NCBI RefSeq assembly: GCF_008704555.1
Contig: NZ_CP023702.1
Span: forward strand, 6,866,001 to 6,930,000
DNA: 64,000 nucleotides
Reading direction: 5' to 3'
From: Streptomyces nitrosporeus
GTDB taxonomy: Bacteria; Actinomycetota; Actinomycetes; Streptomycetales; Streptomycetaceae
This document shows, piece by piece, positions 52,953-61,403 of this stretch. The stretch's first letter is position 1. Every line of letters starts with the position of its first letter. Below the pieces are notes generated by a model. It was not told the DNA's origin, did no database searches, and saw only the letters and a list, made by a program, of their open reading frames with translations. The position numbers and the translations under genes were made by a program.

Positions 52953-53011
52953 CCGCCCCCGCCGTGCGGGAGGCACGCCTGCCGGGTGCGCCCCTCACAC
53001 GGCGGGAGCCC

Positions 53012-53794
53012 TCAGGCCAGCAGGACGTCCTCGCCCGCCGTCACGGGGACGATCTTCCCGGCCGGCGGCGCCTCGGCCTCCACCGGCGTCCCGAAATCCG
53101 ACAGCGTCATCGTCGTCATGGCCTTCATACCGCCGAAGAAGGACAGCCGGACCCGGACGGCACGCCCCTTCCCGTCGACCCACACGTCCGCGTAGACGGG
53201 CACGTCGTCGCCCAGCGTCTCGCGCAGCTCGTCCAGCCCGCGTCGTGTCTCCGTCGTCATCCGGAGCGTCGCGGTGGCGTGGTCGACCGTGCCCCGGTAA
53301 CGCACCGCGGGGACGCCGTTCACCCGCTCCTCGCCCTCGTCCGACACCTGCCTCATCGCCTTCACCTGCCGGAGCAGGTGCTCGGGGTCGTTCAGCGGCG
53401 CCCGCAGGAAATAGCGGGTCAGTGCCTCGCTCCGGTCGGCCGAGGCCCAGGTGTCCTCGGCCACCGCCCGCGAGCCCCGCACATAGACGGTGTCACCGAC
53501 GAAGACCTCCTCGACGGGGTCCATGCCGCTGTCCTCCAGTTCCACCGTGAGCCGGCCCCTGTCGGCCGCCAGGTCGAAGGAGCCGGCGATCGCGAACACG
53601 TACGTGGTGGGGCTGTCGAAGGACCGCAGCTCGATCCTCTCGTCCACACGGACGCTGTCCGCGCTCGTCCTCCCGATCGCGGCACGCACGGTCGCCCCGT
53701 GGTCCACGGCCTTCTCCGCGCCGCTGTCCACACCGCCGGAACAGGCGGTGCAGAGCAGGAGGACAGCGGTGGAAAGCAGGTGGAAACGGCGCAT
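53012..53794 (-). CDS. Secreted lipoprotein
   Basis: 260 residues. Signal peptide MRRFHLLSTAVLLLCTACSG with lipobox CTAC. The mature domain has alternating beta strands (ADSVRVDERIELRSF, YVFAIAGSFDLAAD, VFVGDTVYVRG), a LppX/LprG-like pattern that hints at lipid or hydrophobic ligand binding. No neighbouring partner gene; function unknown. Confidence 0.88.
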   Translation of the reverse strand: MRRFHLLSTAVLLLCTACSGGVDSGAEKAVDHGATVRAAIGRTSADSVRVDERIELRSFDSPTTYVFAIAGSFDLAADRGRLTVELEDSGMDPVEEVFVGDTVYVRGSRAVAEDTWASADRSEALTRYFLRAPLNDPEHLLRQVKAMRQVSDEGEERVNGVPAVRYRGTVDHATATLRMTTETRRGLDELRETLGDDVPVYADVWVDGKGRAVRVRLSFFGGMKAMTTMTLSDFGTPVEAEAPPAGKIVPVTAGEDVLLA

Positions 53795-53948
53795 GGACTC
53801 TCCGGAGGAACGTTACAGCGGCGGGATGGGCCCGAAAGGGCTGGTAGATCTTCGCACGGCTGGGGGGACCGCGCCCGGAGAATACGGTCATGGGGCCCTG
53901 CTCACGTACGACTTGACCTGGGGCCCCGGTGAGAGGAGCGTCCTCGCG

Positions 53949-53996
53949 GCCGCCGGAACGCACGGCCGCCGGAACGCACGGCCGCCGGAACGCACG
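53949..53996. repeat. 16-bp tandem repeat, three copies
   Basis: GCCGCCGGAACGCACG three times in a row, just upstream of the small zinc-ribbon gene, inside the 229-bp gap after the lipoprotein gene start. Confidence 0.85.
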
Positions 53997-54023
53997 GCCG
54001 CGGCGGGGAGGAAGAATGAGGCC

Positions 54024-54215
54024 ATGGCGACATGCGAGAAGTGCGGTGGGCGGAAGCGCCGTCGGCCCCGCTCCTGCCCCCGGTGCCGTTCTGGAGCGGA
54101 CCGGGCGGAGACGGGCGCCGACGTCGCGGAACTGGTCGTGGAGACAGGGCTGCTCGGATGGGTCGGGCGAGGCGTCACAGGAATGATGAGGCTGGTACTG
54201 CGTGTGCTCGACTGA
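54024..54215 (+). CDS. Small zinc-ribbon protein
   Basis: 63 residues. MATCEKCGGRKRRRPRSCPR gives a CxxC-x11-CxxC zinc ribbon with a basic loop, followed by an amphipathic C-terminus (TGLLGWVGRGVTGMMRLVLR). GATGAGG-like sequence precedes the start. Could bind nucleic acid. Small and plausible, not certain. Confidence 0.65.
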   Translation: MATCEKCGGRKRRRPRSCPRCRSGADRAETGADVAELVVETGLLGWVGRGVTGMMRLVLRVLD

Positions 54216-54294
54216 CCGGGCCCGTGCGGCGCGGGGCGGCCGGCCCGGCACCCCCCGGGGGGAAGCGCATGCCGGCGCCGCCCCCGCACCGGAG

Positions 54295-55860
54295 TCAGAG
54301 ACCGGTGACCTCGGAGCCCGCCGTGAGTTCGTAGACCAGGGTGACCGTGCGGTGGCCGCCGGGCGGGAGCGTGACGTCCCAGCGGACGATGCCCTCGGCG
54401 TCGACCGCGCCGGGCGCGGGGGAACACGCCTCCTCCCGCAGACGCACCTCCACCGCCGAGACCTCGGAGACCGGGATCCGCTCCCGGAGGACGACCTCAC
54501 GGTCGTCGTGCTCCCCGGGAGCGGAGAACCGGGACAGGTGCAGCCGGACCGTGCGGGTGACCACGGTCCGCCGGGTGAGCCTGGTGGTGTCGCGGGTCTC
54601 CTCGGTCTCCCGGACCACCCGGTAGTCGTCGCGGCTGCCGAAGGCCAGCTCGCCGGGGGCACCGGGGGCGGTGAAGTCCAGGGTGCCGCGGCCGCTGAAC
54701 CCGCTGCCGCGCACCAGGTGCACAGGCCCGGCGAGCAGCGCGTGGCCGGACAGGTTGTCGAACCGCACCACCTGCGTGACCAGCGGGGACAGCTCCGGTG
54801 AGCAGGTGTACTCACCGGGCGCGGCCGTGGTGAACGCGGAGAGCGGCACACGGTGGGCGCGGCCGTCACCGGGCACCGAGACCGGCACCGGGCTCCTCAG
54901 CACCCGCGCCTCGCCCCCGTCGTCCACCCCCGGCAGACCCAGCACCCGGGCCGGGGCCGGACCGAGGGTCCCGATCTCCTCCTCGCGCGACTCGACGCCG
55001 ACCGTACGGCGCTCCGCCGGGGAGCGGTCCTCGAGCGTCAGCCGGTCCTCGCCCAGCCGGGGAGGTTCGGTGGCCTGCGCCGAGCGGGCCGTCGACAGGG
55101 TCAGGCGTACGTCCGGCCAGTCCTCCCCGGTGCGCTGCCAGACCACCGCCTCGGTCTCCAGGGTCAGAAAGTCCCCGTCGAGGACGGCCCGGTAGGCGGG
55201 CCGCCACAGGGCACACGGGGTGAGATGACTCAGACGCAGCCCGGCCGGGCCGGCGGCCGAGGCGTCCACGGTGAGCTCCACATGGCCGACCAGCTCGGCG
55301 GGTCCCTCCTCGGCGAGGTCCAGGGCCCGCAGGGCTTCCCCCAGCTCGGCGTCGAGAACGGCCAGCCGGGCCTCCACTTCGCGGAGCCGCTCGCCGTACG
55401 TGTCGCGCTCGGCGTCCACCCGGTCCAGCCCCCGGGTCCAGCGGGGCCGTTCGGCCTCCCCGGCGCCGGCGCCCTCACCGACCTCCCGCAGCAGATCCGC
55501 GGCGAGGCGGCCGAGCAGGCCGAGGCGGGCCCGCAGCCGCTCGCGCCGCTGCTCCAGAACCGGCCGCTCCCCCTCCAGGGCGTGGACGCGGTGGCGCAGG
55601 GCGGAGTCACCGGCGGCGGGCAGCGGCCCACGGGGGGTCCAGGCGCGGACGATCCGTACGTCGACGACGGCCGCGGGAGGACCGGAGGTCAGCTCGGCGT
55701 GCAGGCTCCGGTCGTCGGCCAGCGCGCTGACCGGCCCGAGACGCAGCCGCTGGACCCCGGCCTCCAGAGCGAGGACCGCGGTGCGCTCCACGTGGGCGCG
55801 GTCCTCCAGGCAGGTGACGGCGGTGACGGGAAGGGCGATCGGCTTCAGGACCGTGGACAT
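54295..55860 (-). CDS. DUF4139/MuiA-family protein
   Basis: 521 residues. N-terminal DUF4140-like part (ALPVTAVTCLEDRAHVERTA), a helical middle, then DUF4139 with LWRPAYRAVLDGDFLTLETE and WQRTGEDWPDVRLTLSTARS, the most conserved block. Ends with LPPGGHRTVTLVYEL. Members are soluble or periplasmic-like proteins of unknown biochemistry; the name MuiA comes from a mucoidy phenotype. Eight bp after the longer paralogue, so the two are co-transcribed. Confidence 0.9.
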   Translation of the reverse strand: MSTVLKPIALPVTAVTCLEDRAHVERTAVLALEAGVQRLRLGPVSALADDRSLHAELTSGPPAAVVDVRIVRAWTPRGPLPAAGDSALRHRVHALEGERPVLEQRRERLRARLGLLGRLAADLLREVGEGAGAGEAERPRWTRGLDRVDAERDTYGERLREVEARLAVLDAELGEALRALDLAEEGPAELVGHVELTVDASAAGPAGLRLSHLTPCALWRPAYRAVLDGDFLTLETEAVVWQRTGEDWPDVRLTLSTARSAQATEPPRLGEDRLTLEDRSPAERRTVGVESREEEIGTLGPAPARVLGLPGVDDGGEARVLRSPVPVSVPGDGRAHRVPLSAFTTAAPGEYTCSPELSPLVTQVVRFDNLSGHALLAGPVHLVRGSGFSGRGTLDFTAPGAPGELAFGSRDDYRVVRETEETRDTTRLTRRTVVTRTVRLHLSRFSAPGEHDDREVVLRERIPVSEVSAVEVRLREEACSPAPGAVDAEGIVRWDVTLPPGGHRTVTLVYELTAGSEVTGL

Positions 55861-55868
55861 GGCGTGTG

Positions 55869-57923
55869 TCAGCTCCTCCGGTTGCCGCCGGCCAGTGCTT
55901 TGCCGGCCGGGATGCGGATCTCGTAACCGCCGTCGAGGGCGGCGGTGGCCCCTGCGGGCAGCTCCAGACGCCAGACGCGGGTGCCCGGCGCGTACCGGTC
56001 GGGCCCCGCGCCCTCCCCGGGGACCGCCCAGTCGGCCCGCTCCTCGATCCGGACGTCCGGATCGGACGTGACCGGCACCCGCTCGCGGACCTCCACGGTG
56101 ACGGGCCTCGCGAGCCGGCTGGCCAGCTCCACGTGGACACGGTGGTCGAGCACCGTGGTGCTGCTGCGCAGCCCCGAGGCCGACTCGTGCAGGTGCGTCC
56201 GGCGGACGACACGGATGTCCTCGGCCGGCCCGAGCCCCACCCGGCGGACACCGCCGGGGGCGAGCGTCGGCAGGGCGGCGGTCATCAGGAAGCCGCCGTC
56301 GACGGTGACCTCCACCGGGCCGGCCAGCAGGGCCTGGCCGGTGGCGTTGGAGAGCACCAGCGTCGCGTACACGGTCTGCTCCACGGACGGCACGCAGAGG
56401 TACTCGGTACGCAGACCGACCGGGATCTCGCCGATGGTGACGGTGTGCCAGGTGCCGTCCGACGGGATGTCGGCGCGGGCGACGGCGTCGAAGCGGTGGT
56501 CGAAGGATCCCGCCGACTCGCGGGGCCGTACGGCCTGTCCGGGCAGCGGCAGCGAGGCCACCGCTTCGGCACGCTGCCGGCACCCGTCCGCCACCGGATC
56601 GAAAGAGCCACCGGGGAAGAGCCGGCCCCTGCGGTCCTCCCGCTCCTCGGGGCCGCACAGGACGAGGGCGGCGTAGTCCAGTTCGGCGCTGCCCGGCCGC
56701 GGAGGCCCGGTCACCGGTGCCGGAGGGGGCAGAGGCGCGGCGCGGCCGGGAGCGGCGGGAGCCGAGGGGGACGCGGCGCGCCGGGGAGCGGGCACCGCAC
56801 CGCCGAAGGCATCCGGGGGAGGGCCGCCGGGCACCGGGAACGCGGGCGGACCGCCGTAACCCTGCGGGGCGGGCGGAGGGGGCAGCGGCGGCGAGGAGGG
56901 AGGCGGCGGTGACGGAAAGGAGGCGGACGCGAAAGCGGCCCCGGAGGCCGGCGGCGCGGTGCCGGCCGCGACCGCCACCGGCACGGCGGTCGTGTCCGGA
57001 CGGGGGCCCGCGGCGTCGTACCCGGAGAAGAGGCCGGCGAGTCCGGCCGGCGGCTCCCGCCAGCCGGCGGGCGCGGGTGCGGGCTGACTGCGCCCGATCC
57101 GGATCGAACGGAGCTTCGGGAGCCCGGTGGGACGCCGGAGATCGGCGGTGGACAGGGCGATACGCACACCGCTCCAGTCCTCGCCGGACCGCTGGGCCAC
57201 GGAGGCCCGCAGCACCAGGCGGCCGCTCCCGTCGCCCTGACGGTAGGCGAGGCGGTAGGCGGGCACCCACACACAGCCCGGCACCCTGTACTCCAGTTCC
57301 AGCTCCACCTCCGCGTCCTCGGCGCCGTCGAGGGTCACGAGTGCGCGGAGGGCGGTCTCCACATGGGCCGGCGGCGCGTCGGTGGAGGCGCGGGCGAGCC
57401 TGTCGGCGGCGACGGCGCGTTCGTGCTCGGCGTCGCGCAGTTCCTCCTCCAGCTCCAGGAGGCGCCGGTGCAGTCCGGTCAGCCGCTCGTCGACGAAGTC
57501 GGCGAGCTCCAGCCACGCGTCGGCCGGGGTGCGGCGGTGCGGGTCCTCCCGCCTGCGGGCGGGGACGACGGGGTGGAGCGCACCGATCTCCTCGATCAGG
57601 ACCAGCTGACGGTCCCGGCGCCCGCGCACCGCCGCGCAGACGTCGTCCAGCCGCTCGACCTCGCGCCGCAGCGCGTCGGGCGTACCCGCGAGGTGAGGTC
57701 CGGCCCCGAACTCCACCACGGCCTCGGTGACGCGTACCCCGGGGGGTCCCAGGATTCCGGCCCGCAGCGAGTCCGGGTCCAGTGAGCGGGGGAGCCCCGT
57801 CACCCGTACCCGGCCGTCGGCCGGGACACGGCCACGGGCCACACGCCGGCAGACCGCGCCCTGCGCGTACACCACCACCGAGTCGAGAGCCGACCTCCAA
57901 CTCCCCGCAGCCTCCGCCGTCAT
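55869..57923 (-). CDS. DUF4139/MuiA-family protein with proline-rich insert
   Basis: 684 residues. Same architecture as the downstream paralogue (ALDSVVVYAQGAVCRRVARG; WVPAYRLAYRQGDGSGRLVL; QRSGEDWSGVRIALSTADLR), but with a roughly 100-residue Pro/Ala/Gly-rich insert at about residues 310-410 in the DUF4139 domain (runs such as SPPPPSSPPLPPPP). Tandem paralogues of different length suggest a hetero-complex. Confidence 0.9.
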   Translation of the reverse strand: MTAEAAGSWRSALDSVVVYAQGAVCRRVARGRVPADGRVRVTGLPRSLDPDSLRAGILGPPGVRVTEAVVEFGAGPHLAGTPDALRREVERLDDVCAAVRGRRDRQLVLIEEIGALHPVVPARRREDPHRRTPADAWLELADFVDERLTGLHRRLLELEEELRDAEHERAVAADRLARASTDAPPAHVETALRALVTLDGAEDAEVELELEYRVPGCVWVPAYRLAYRQGDGSGRLVLRASVAQRSGEDWSGVRIALSTADLRRPTGLPKLRSIRIGRSQPAPAPAGWREPPAGLAGLFSGYDAAGPRPDTTAVPVAVAAGTAPPASGAAFASASFPSPPPPSSPPLPPPPAPQGYGGPPAFPVPGGPPPDAFGGAVPAPRRAASPSAPAAPGRAAPLPPPAPVTGPPRPGSAELDYAALVLCGPEEREDRRGRLFPGGSFDPVADGCRQRAEAVASLPLPGQAVRPRESAGSFDHRFDAVARADIPSDGTWHTVTIGEIPVGLRTEYLCVPSVEQTVYATLVLSNATGQALLAGPVEVTVDGGFLMTAALPTLAPGGVRRVGLGPAEDIRVVRRTHLHESASGLRSSTTVLDHRVHVELASRLARPVTVEVRERVPVTSDPDVRIEERADWAVPGEGAGPDRYAPGTRVWRLELPAGATAALDGGYEIRIPAGKALAGGNRRS

Positions 57924-57983
57924 GTGCTTCCGCCCCCCGTCGCGTCCACGCCGGGTGAAGCCTACGCCCCGGACCGCCGCCCC

Positions 57984-58766
57984 TCAGCCCCGCCCGGGTG
58001 ACGGGCGGTGGCCCGCCGGCCCGGACCCTTTGAGGCTCTCGGCGACGGCGAGCAGGACGGCGAGGTTGGCGACGCTCTTCACCTCACTCCCGCCCCACGG
58101 GACGGCCCCGCCGGTCCTCATGACGCGGACGCGGCCGTTTTGCACGTCGATCCCCTCCAGGTCGGACCAGGGCAAGCGGTCCTTCCCGCCGGAGGCCAGT
58201 CCGGCCAGGGACACGTCGAAGGGACCGAAACCGACCGTCCCGCCCTCCAGCACCGCGGCGAGGGCACCGGGGCCCTGAGCCCGCACGACGGCCTCCTGGA
58301 TCCAGGGCCCCCAGGTGCCGGGGCGCTCGTAGAACTCCGTGAGCGTCGTGTCGGCCCCCTTCGGTGAGGACAGGAGGGTGTAGGCGTACGAGACGGGGCC
58401 GGGGACGCCGTTGACGATCTTCTGGCTGACATCCGTGTAGAGCCGTACGGAATCCCAGCGCAGAACGGCCATGCCGTCCCCCGACCGGGCATGCGCGATC
58501 AGGCCGTCGTCGAACAGCCACAGCCGCTTGGCGGCCTGTTTCCTGTTGAAGTCCGGATACCGGCGCAGCCACAGGAAGAACAGGATCCCCGGTACGACGA
58601 GCACCAGGAGGTAGGTGAGCGTGAAGAGGTGCAGGGCGAGCATCGGACGGCCGAGGCGTTGGGGCGCGAACACCCCCCGCAGCTCGCCGAGTTCATGGCG
58701 GGCGGCCAGCTCGGCGGCCTCCGGTGGTAAGGGCCGCGGTGCGGACGCGGGACTGTGCGTGGTCAT
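57984..58766 (-). CDS. Membrane-anchored protein of unknown function (DUF6585-like)
   Basis: 260 residues. One strong hydrophobic hairpin or helix at about residues 43-68 (LALHLFTLTYLLVLVVPGIL, then FFLWLRR), with soluble domains: an N-terminal Pro/Ala-rich part and a C-terminal PH-like beta domain (RLWLFDDGLIAHARSGDG, VLRWDSVRLYTDV, RLPWSDLEGIDVQNGRVRVM). 60 bp upstream of the DUF4139 genes on the same strand, perhaps one operon. Confidence 0.8.
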   Translation of the reverse strand: MTTHSPASAPRPLPPEAAELAARHELGELRGVFAPQRLGRPMLALHLFTLTYLLVLVVPGILFFLWLRRYPDFNRKQAAKRLWLFDDGLIAHARSGDGMAVLRWDSVRLYTDVSQKIVNGVPGPVSYAYTLLSSPKGADTTLTEFYERPGTWGPWIQEAVVRAQGPGALAAVLEGGTVGFGPFDVSLAGLASGGKDRLPWSDLEGIDVQNGRVRVMRTGGAVPWGGSEVKSVANLAVLLAVAESLKGSGPAGHRPSPGRG

Positions 58767-59078
58767 GGTTACCTGCTTCGCTCAGGGGGACAGGGACGGG
58801 GCGGAGCCGTGCCCGGCCGGACCGGCGCGAGGGAGCGGCCGGGAGGCACGGGCGCACCCGGTGACAGCGTGAAGGCCGCGTCCGCCCCGGCGGTCTCCCC
58901 GGCACCGCGTGCCGGTGCCGCCGGTCCGGCCGGGGCGCGCCCCCGCTGTCACCGGCCCCGCCCCGCACCGCTGTTCCGTGACACCGGCATGGTTCTCCGC
59001 TCTCCCCGGACCGGGACGGCATGGACGACGCTAAGGCGCGGCCTCACATTCCACCAGCGACTAGATTGCATCGGAGCC
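58767..59078. other. Divergent intergenic region
   Basis: 312 bp between the membrane-protein and LysR genes. Contains the promoters of both. GCAT and ATGC half-sites flank the lysR start (59068-59082), too close to call a LysR box. No gene seen. Confidence 0.4.
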
Positions 59079-60017
59079 ATGCGGGGAGGGAATGTGTTGG
59101 AGACGGAAGCGCTGCGTCTGCTGGTGGCCGTGGCCGACACCGGGTCGTTCACCGCAGCGGCCCTGCGGACGGGCTACACCCAGTCCGCGGTCTCGCGGCG
59201 CATCGCCTCCCTGGAACAGCAGGCGGGAGGCCCGCTGTTCGAGCGGCTCCCCCGGGGAGTGCGGCTGAACCCCGCGGGCCGTACGCTGCACCGGCACGCC
59301 GTGGACGTACTCGATCGTCTGTCCAGGGCCGAGGCCGAACTGGCCGCCCTGCACGCGGGCCGCGGGGGAGTGCTGCGCGTGGGTGCGTTCGCCACCGCCA
59401 ACATCTTCCTGGTACCCACGGCCCTGAGAGAGTTCACGCGGGCCCGGCCCGGCGTGCAGGTCACCGCCGTCGAGGGACGGAGCGCCACCCTGATGCGGCG
59501 TCTCGTGGAAGGGGCGCTCGATATCGCCGTGGTCAGCGACTACCCGTCCGGGCTGCCGTCGGCCGAGGGCACCCGGACGACGGCTCTCCTGGACGACGAA
59601 CTGCTCGTCGCGCTCCACCGCGAGCACCCCCTGGCGGGAGCCGGCAGCGTCGACCTGTGCGACCTGCGTGAGGAGGTGTGGCTCCAGGAGGCGCCCGCGG
59701 ACAGCCCCGCCGTGCTCGCCGAGGCGTGGACCCGGGCAGGTTTCCGGCCCAGGAAAGTCATCAGGATCGCGGAGTGGGCGGGGAAGTTCGGTTACGCCGC
59801 CGCCGGGCTGGGAATCGCCCTGGTCCCCTCGCTGGCGGCCCGGGCGGTCCCGGACGGTCTCGTCCTGTGCCGGCTCGGCGGCCTCCTCCCGCACCGGACC
59901 GTGCACCTGTCCCTGCCCGCGGCCCCGCTGCCGGCCGCCCTGGAGCTGCGGGACCTCCTCCGGGCCGCCGCCGGCCGTGACACGCGGCACGGCCCGGGGC
60001 CGCGGGCCTCGGCGTGA
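59079..60017 (+). CDS. LysR-family transcriptional regulator
   Basis: 312 residues from ATG 59079 (GGAG upstream); GTG 59094 or TTG 59097, behind GGGGAGGG, are good alternatives. HTH: EALRLLVAVADTGSFTAAAL, RTGYTQSAVSRRIASLEQQA. Effector domain follows with LRVGAFATANIFLVPTALRE and the closing GLGIALVPSLAARAVP. No adjacent target identified. Its last codons and stop lie in a 45-bp tandem repeat. Confidence 0.93.
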   Translation: MRGGNVLETEALRLLVAVADTGSFTAAALRTGYTQSAVSRRIASLEQQAGGPLFERLPRGVRLNPAGRTLHRHAVDVLDRLSRAEAELAALHAGRGGVLRVGAFATANIFLVPTALREFTRARPGVQVTAVEGRSATLMRRLVEGALDIAVVSDYPSGLPSAEGTRTTALLDDELLVALHREHPLAGAGSVDLCDLREEVWLQEAPADSPAVLAEAWTRAGFRPRKVIRIAEWAGKFGYAAAGLGIALVPSLAARAVPDGLVLCRLGGLLPHRTVHLSLPAAPLPAALELRDLLRAAAGRDTRHGPGPRASA

Positions 60018-60128
60018 CGGGCCTTTGCCCGGCGGATCCCGGGGCGGCGGGCCTCGGCGTGACGGGCCTTCGCCCGGCGGATCCCGGGGCGGCGGGCCTC
60101 AGTGTGACGGGCCTTCGCCCGGCGGGCT
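60004..60128. repeat. 45-bp tandem repeat, nearly three copies, made from the 3' end of the LysR gene
   Basis: Units start at 60004, 60049 and 60094 (last partial); each begins GGGCCTC(G/A)G(C/T)GTGACGGGCC. The lysR stop codon (60015-60017) is in the first unit, so the final codons and stop are repeated downstream. Each unit holds GGGC-CTTC-GCCC, a short hairpin. The rest of the gap to 60299 shows no gene. Confidence 0.88.
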
Positions 60129-60299
60129 TTGGGCGTCGGACCGGGAGCAGCGGGCCGAGGGCGCCCCGTGCCGTAGGCCGGACCCCCGGCCGGCGGCAGT
60201 GGCCCGACGGCCTCGCCCGCGACGGCGAGCGGGCTCTCCCCGCACCACGCGGCACGGTCCGCGACCGCTGGGGCCCGCCGGGACCGTGTTCCGCCGCCC

Positions 60300-60998
60300 T
60301 CAGAGGGGCAGCCGGTTGCGGTGCGAGGCGCGGCGGGCGGCGGACAGCAGGGCATGGATCCGGGGCCCGGCCTGGTCGATCCGGGTCACCGGCTTCGCGA
60401 AGGGCAGACGCGCGTCGCGGTGGGTGCCGGGATACTCCAGGCGCAGGGTCAGCCCGTACCGGTCCATCGCCAGCGGCAGCACCCGGACGGCGCCCTTGTC
60501 CGGCTGCGGCTGTACCAGGCGCAGCAGCAGGGGGACGAGTTCGCCGTGGCCGTCCAGGAGATGGGTCAGCATCGCCGCCTCACCGGTGGCGATCGGATCC
60601 GGGTCCGTATCCCGCAGTTCGTCCAGCGTGACGAAGGTCCGGCCCCCGCCGTCCTCGACGACCGCCCGGCCGAACTCCACGCAGGTGTTCCCCCCGGCCT
60701 CCGCCCCGTACGGAGCCGCGAGCAGTCCGGTCACCGTGACGCGGGCGCGCAGCCGGTCCCGTACCGGGGCGGGCGCGATGTCGGTGAACTCCAGCCGGAC
60801 CGGTACGCGCGCGCCCGGACCGGATCCGGACGGCTCGTGCAGGTGGACGAGGCCCCTCGCGCGGCTGCCGTCGAGGCGGTGGACCTCGACGGGCTCACGG
60901 CCGTCGCTCACCACCGTCATCGAATGCGCCGCGGTGAGGACCGACAGGACGCGCTCGGCGGGGGAGGGGTGCGTGACGCGGGAAAGGGAGGGGCGCAT
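60300..60998 (-). CDS. DUF2470-domain protein, iron-regulated
   Basis: 232 residues. N-terminal AERVLSVLTAAHSMTVVSDG matches the DUF2470 start seen fused to heme-oxygenase-like/PPOX proteins; the remaining beta-rich part is less clear. An iron box (61042-61060) lies 44 bp upstream of the start, at promoter distance, so iron repression through a DtxR/IdeR/DmdR regulator is expected. Possible role in heme or siderophore-linked metabolism. Confidence 0.85.
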   Translation of the reverse strand: MRPSLSRVTHPSPAERVLSVLTAAHSMTVVSDGREPVEVHRLDGSRARGLVHLHEPSGSGPGARVPVRLEFTDIAPAPVRDRLRARVTVTGLLAAPYGAEAGGNTCVEFGRAVVEDGGGRTFVTLDELRDTDPDPIATGEAAMLTHLLDGHGELVPLLLRLVQPQPDKGAVRVLPLAMDRYGLTLRLEYPGTHRDARLPFAKPVTRIDQAGPRIHALLSAARRASHRNRLPL

Positions 60999-61041
60999 CC
61001 AGGTTCTCCAGGGGTAAGGCGGACAGACCTCGCAGTGTTAC

Positions 61042-61060
61042 TTAGGTATGCCTAACCTAA
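61042..61060. promoter_or_regulatory. Iron box (DtxR/IdeR/DmdR site)
   Basis: TTAGGTATGCCTAACCTAA agrees with the consensus TTAGGTTAGGCTAACCTAA at 16 of 19 positions. It lies between the divergent DUF2470 gene and the CoA-transferase/ligase genes and may serve both. Confidence 0.88.
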
Positions 61061-61403
61061 CCTATGGCGGAAACGCCGGGAAGTGCGGGACCCGGACGGG
61101 TGGAACCCGCGTCGGCCTCCCGGGCGCGGCGCCCGGCGCGGGTGCGCGACCGGGTCGCGGCGGGCCGTCCCGGCGGCCTCCGCGGCCACGGGGATCCCGA
61201 GGGGGCCCCGGGTGGCGCGCCGGTCCCCGCCGGGGCCGCGTCGGGGACCGGCGCTCGAACGCACCTGTGGGTTCTAGTCATTGGGGATGAAGAGTCCCCG
61301 CCGCCGTGCCCCGGACCGCCTTCCCGGAGTTCTTCCTCCGGAAAGATCATCCGATGTGAGGGGAGAGCGCGATGCGGCGAGGCGGAGAAGGCGGCCGGCG
61401 TAC
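61061..61403. other. Leader region upstream of the CoA-transferase gene
   Basis: 343 bp. The frame of the downstream gene is open here (TTG 61281, ATG 61287, GTG 61356 are possible earlier starts), but the encoded residues are Arg-rich and unlike the family. No other gene seen. Confidence 0.4.

Noticed and set aside
56717-57730. Arg-rich plus-strand frame of 337 codons
   Set aside because: Antisense to the DUF4139 gene; extreme Arg/Pro composition is typical of shadow frames.
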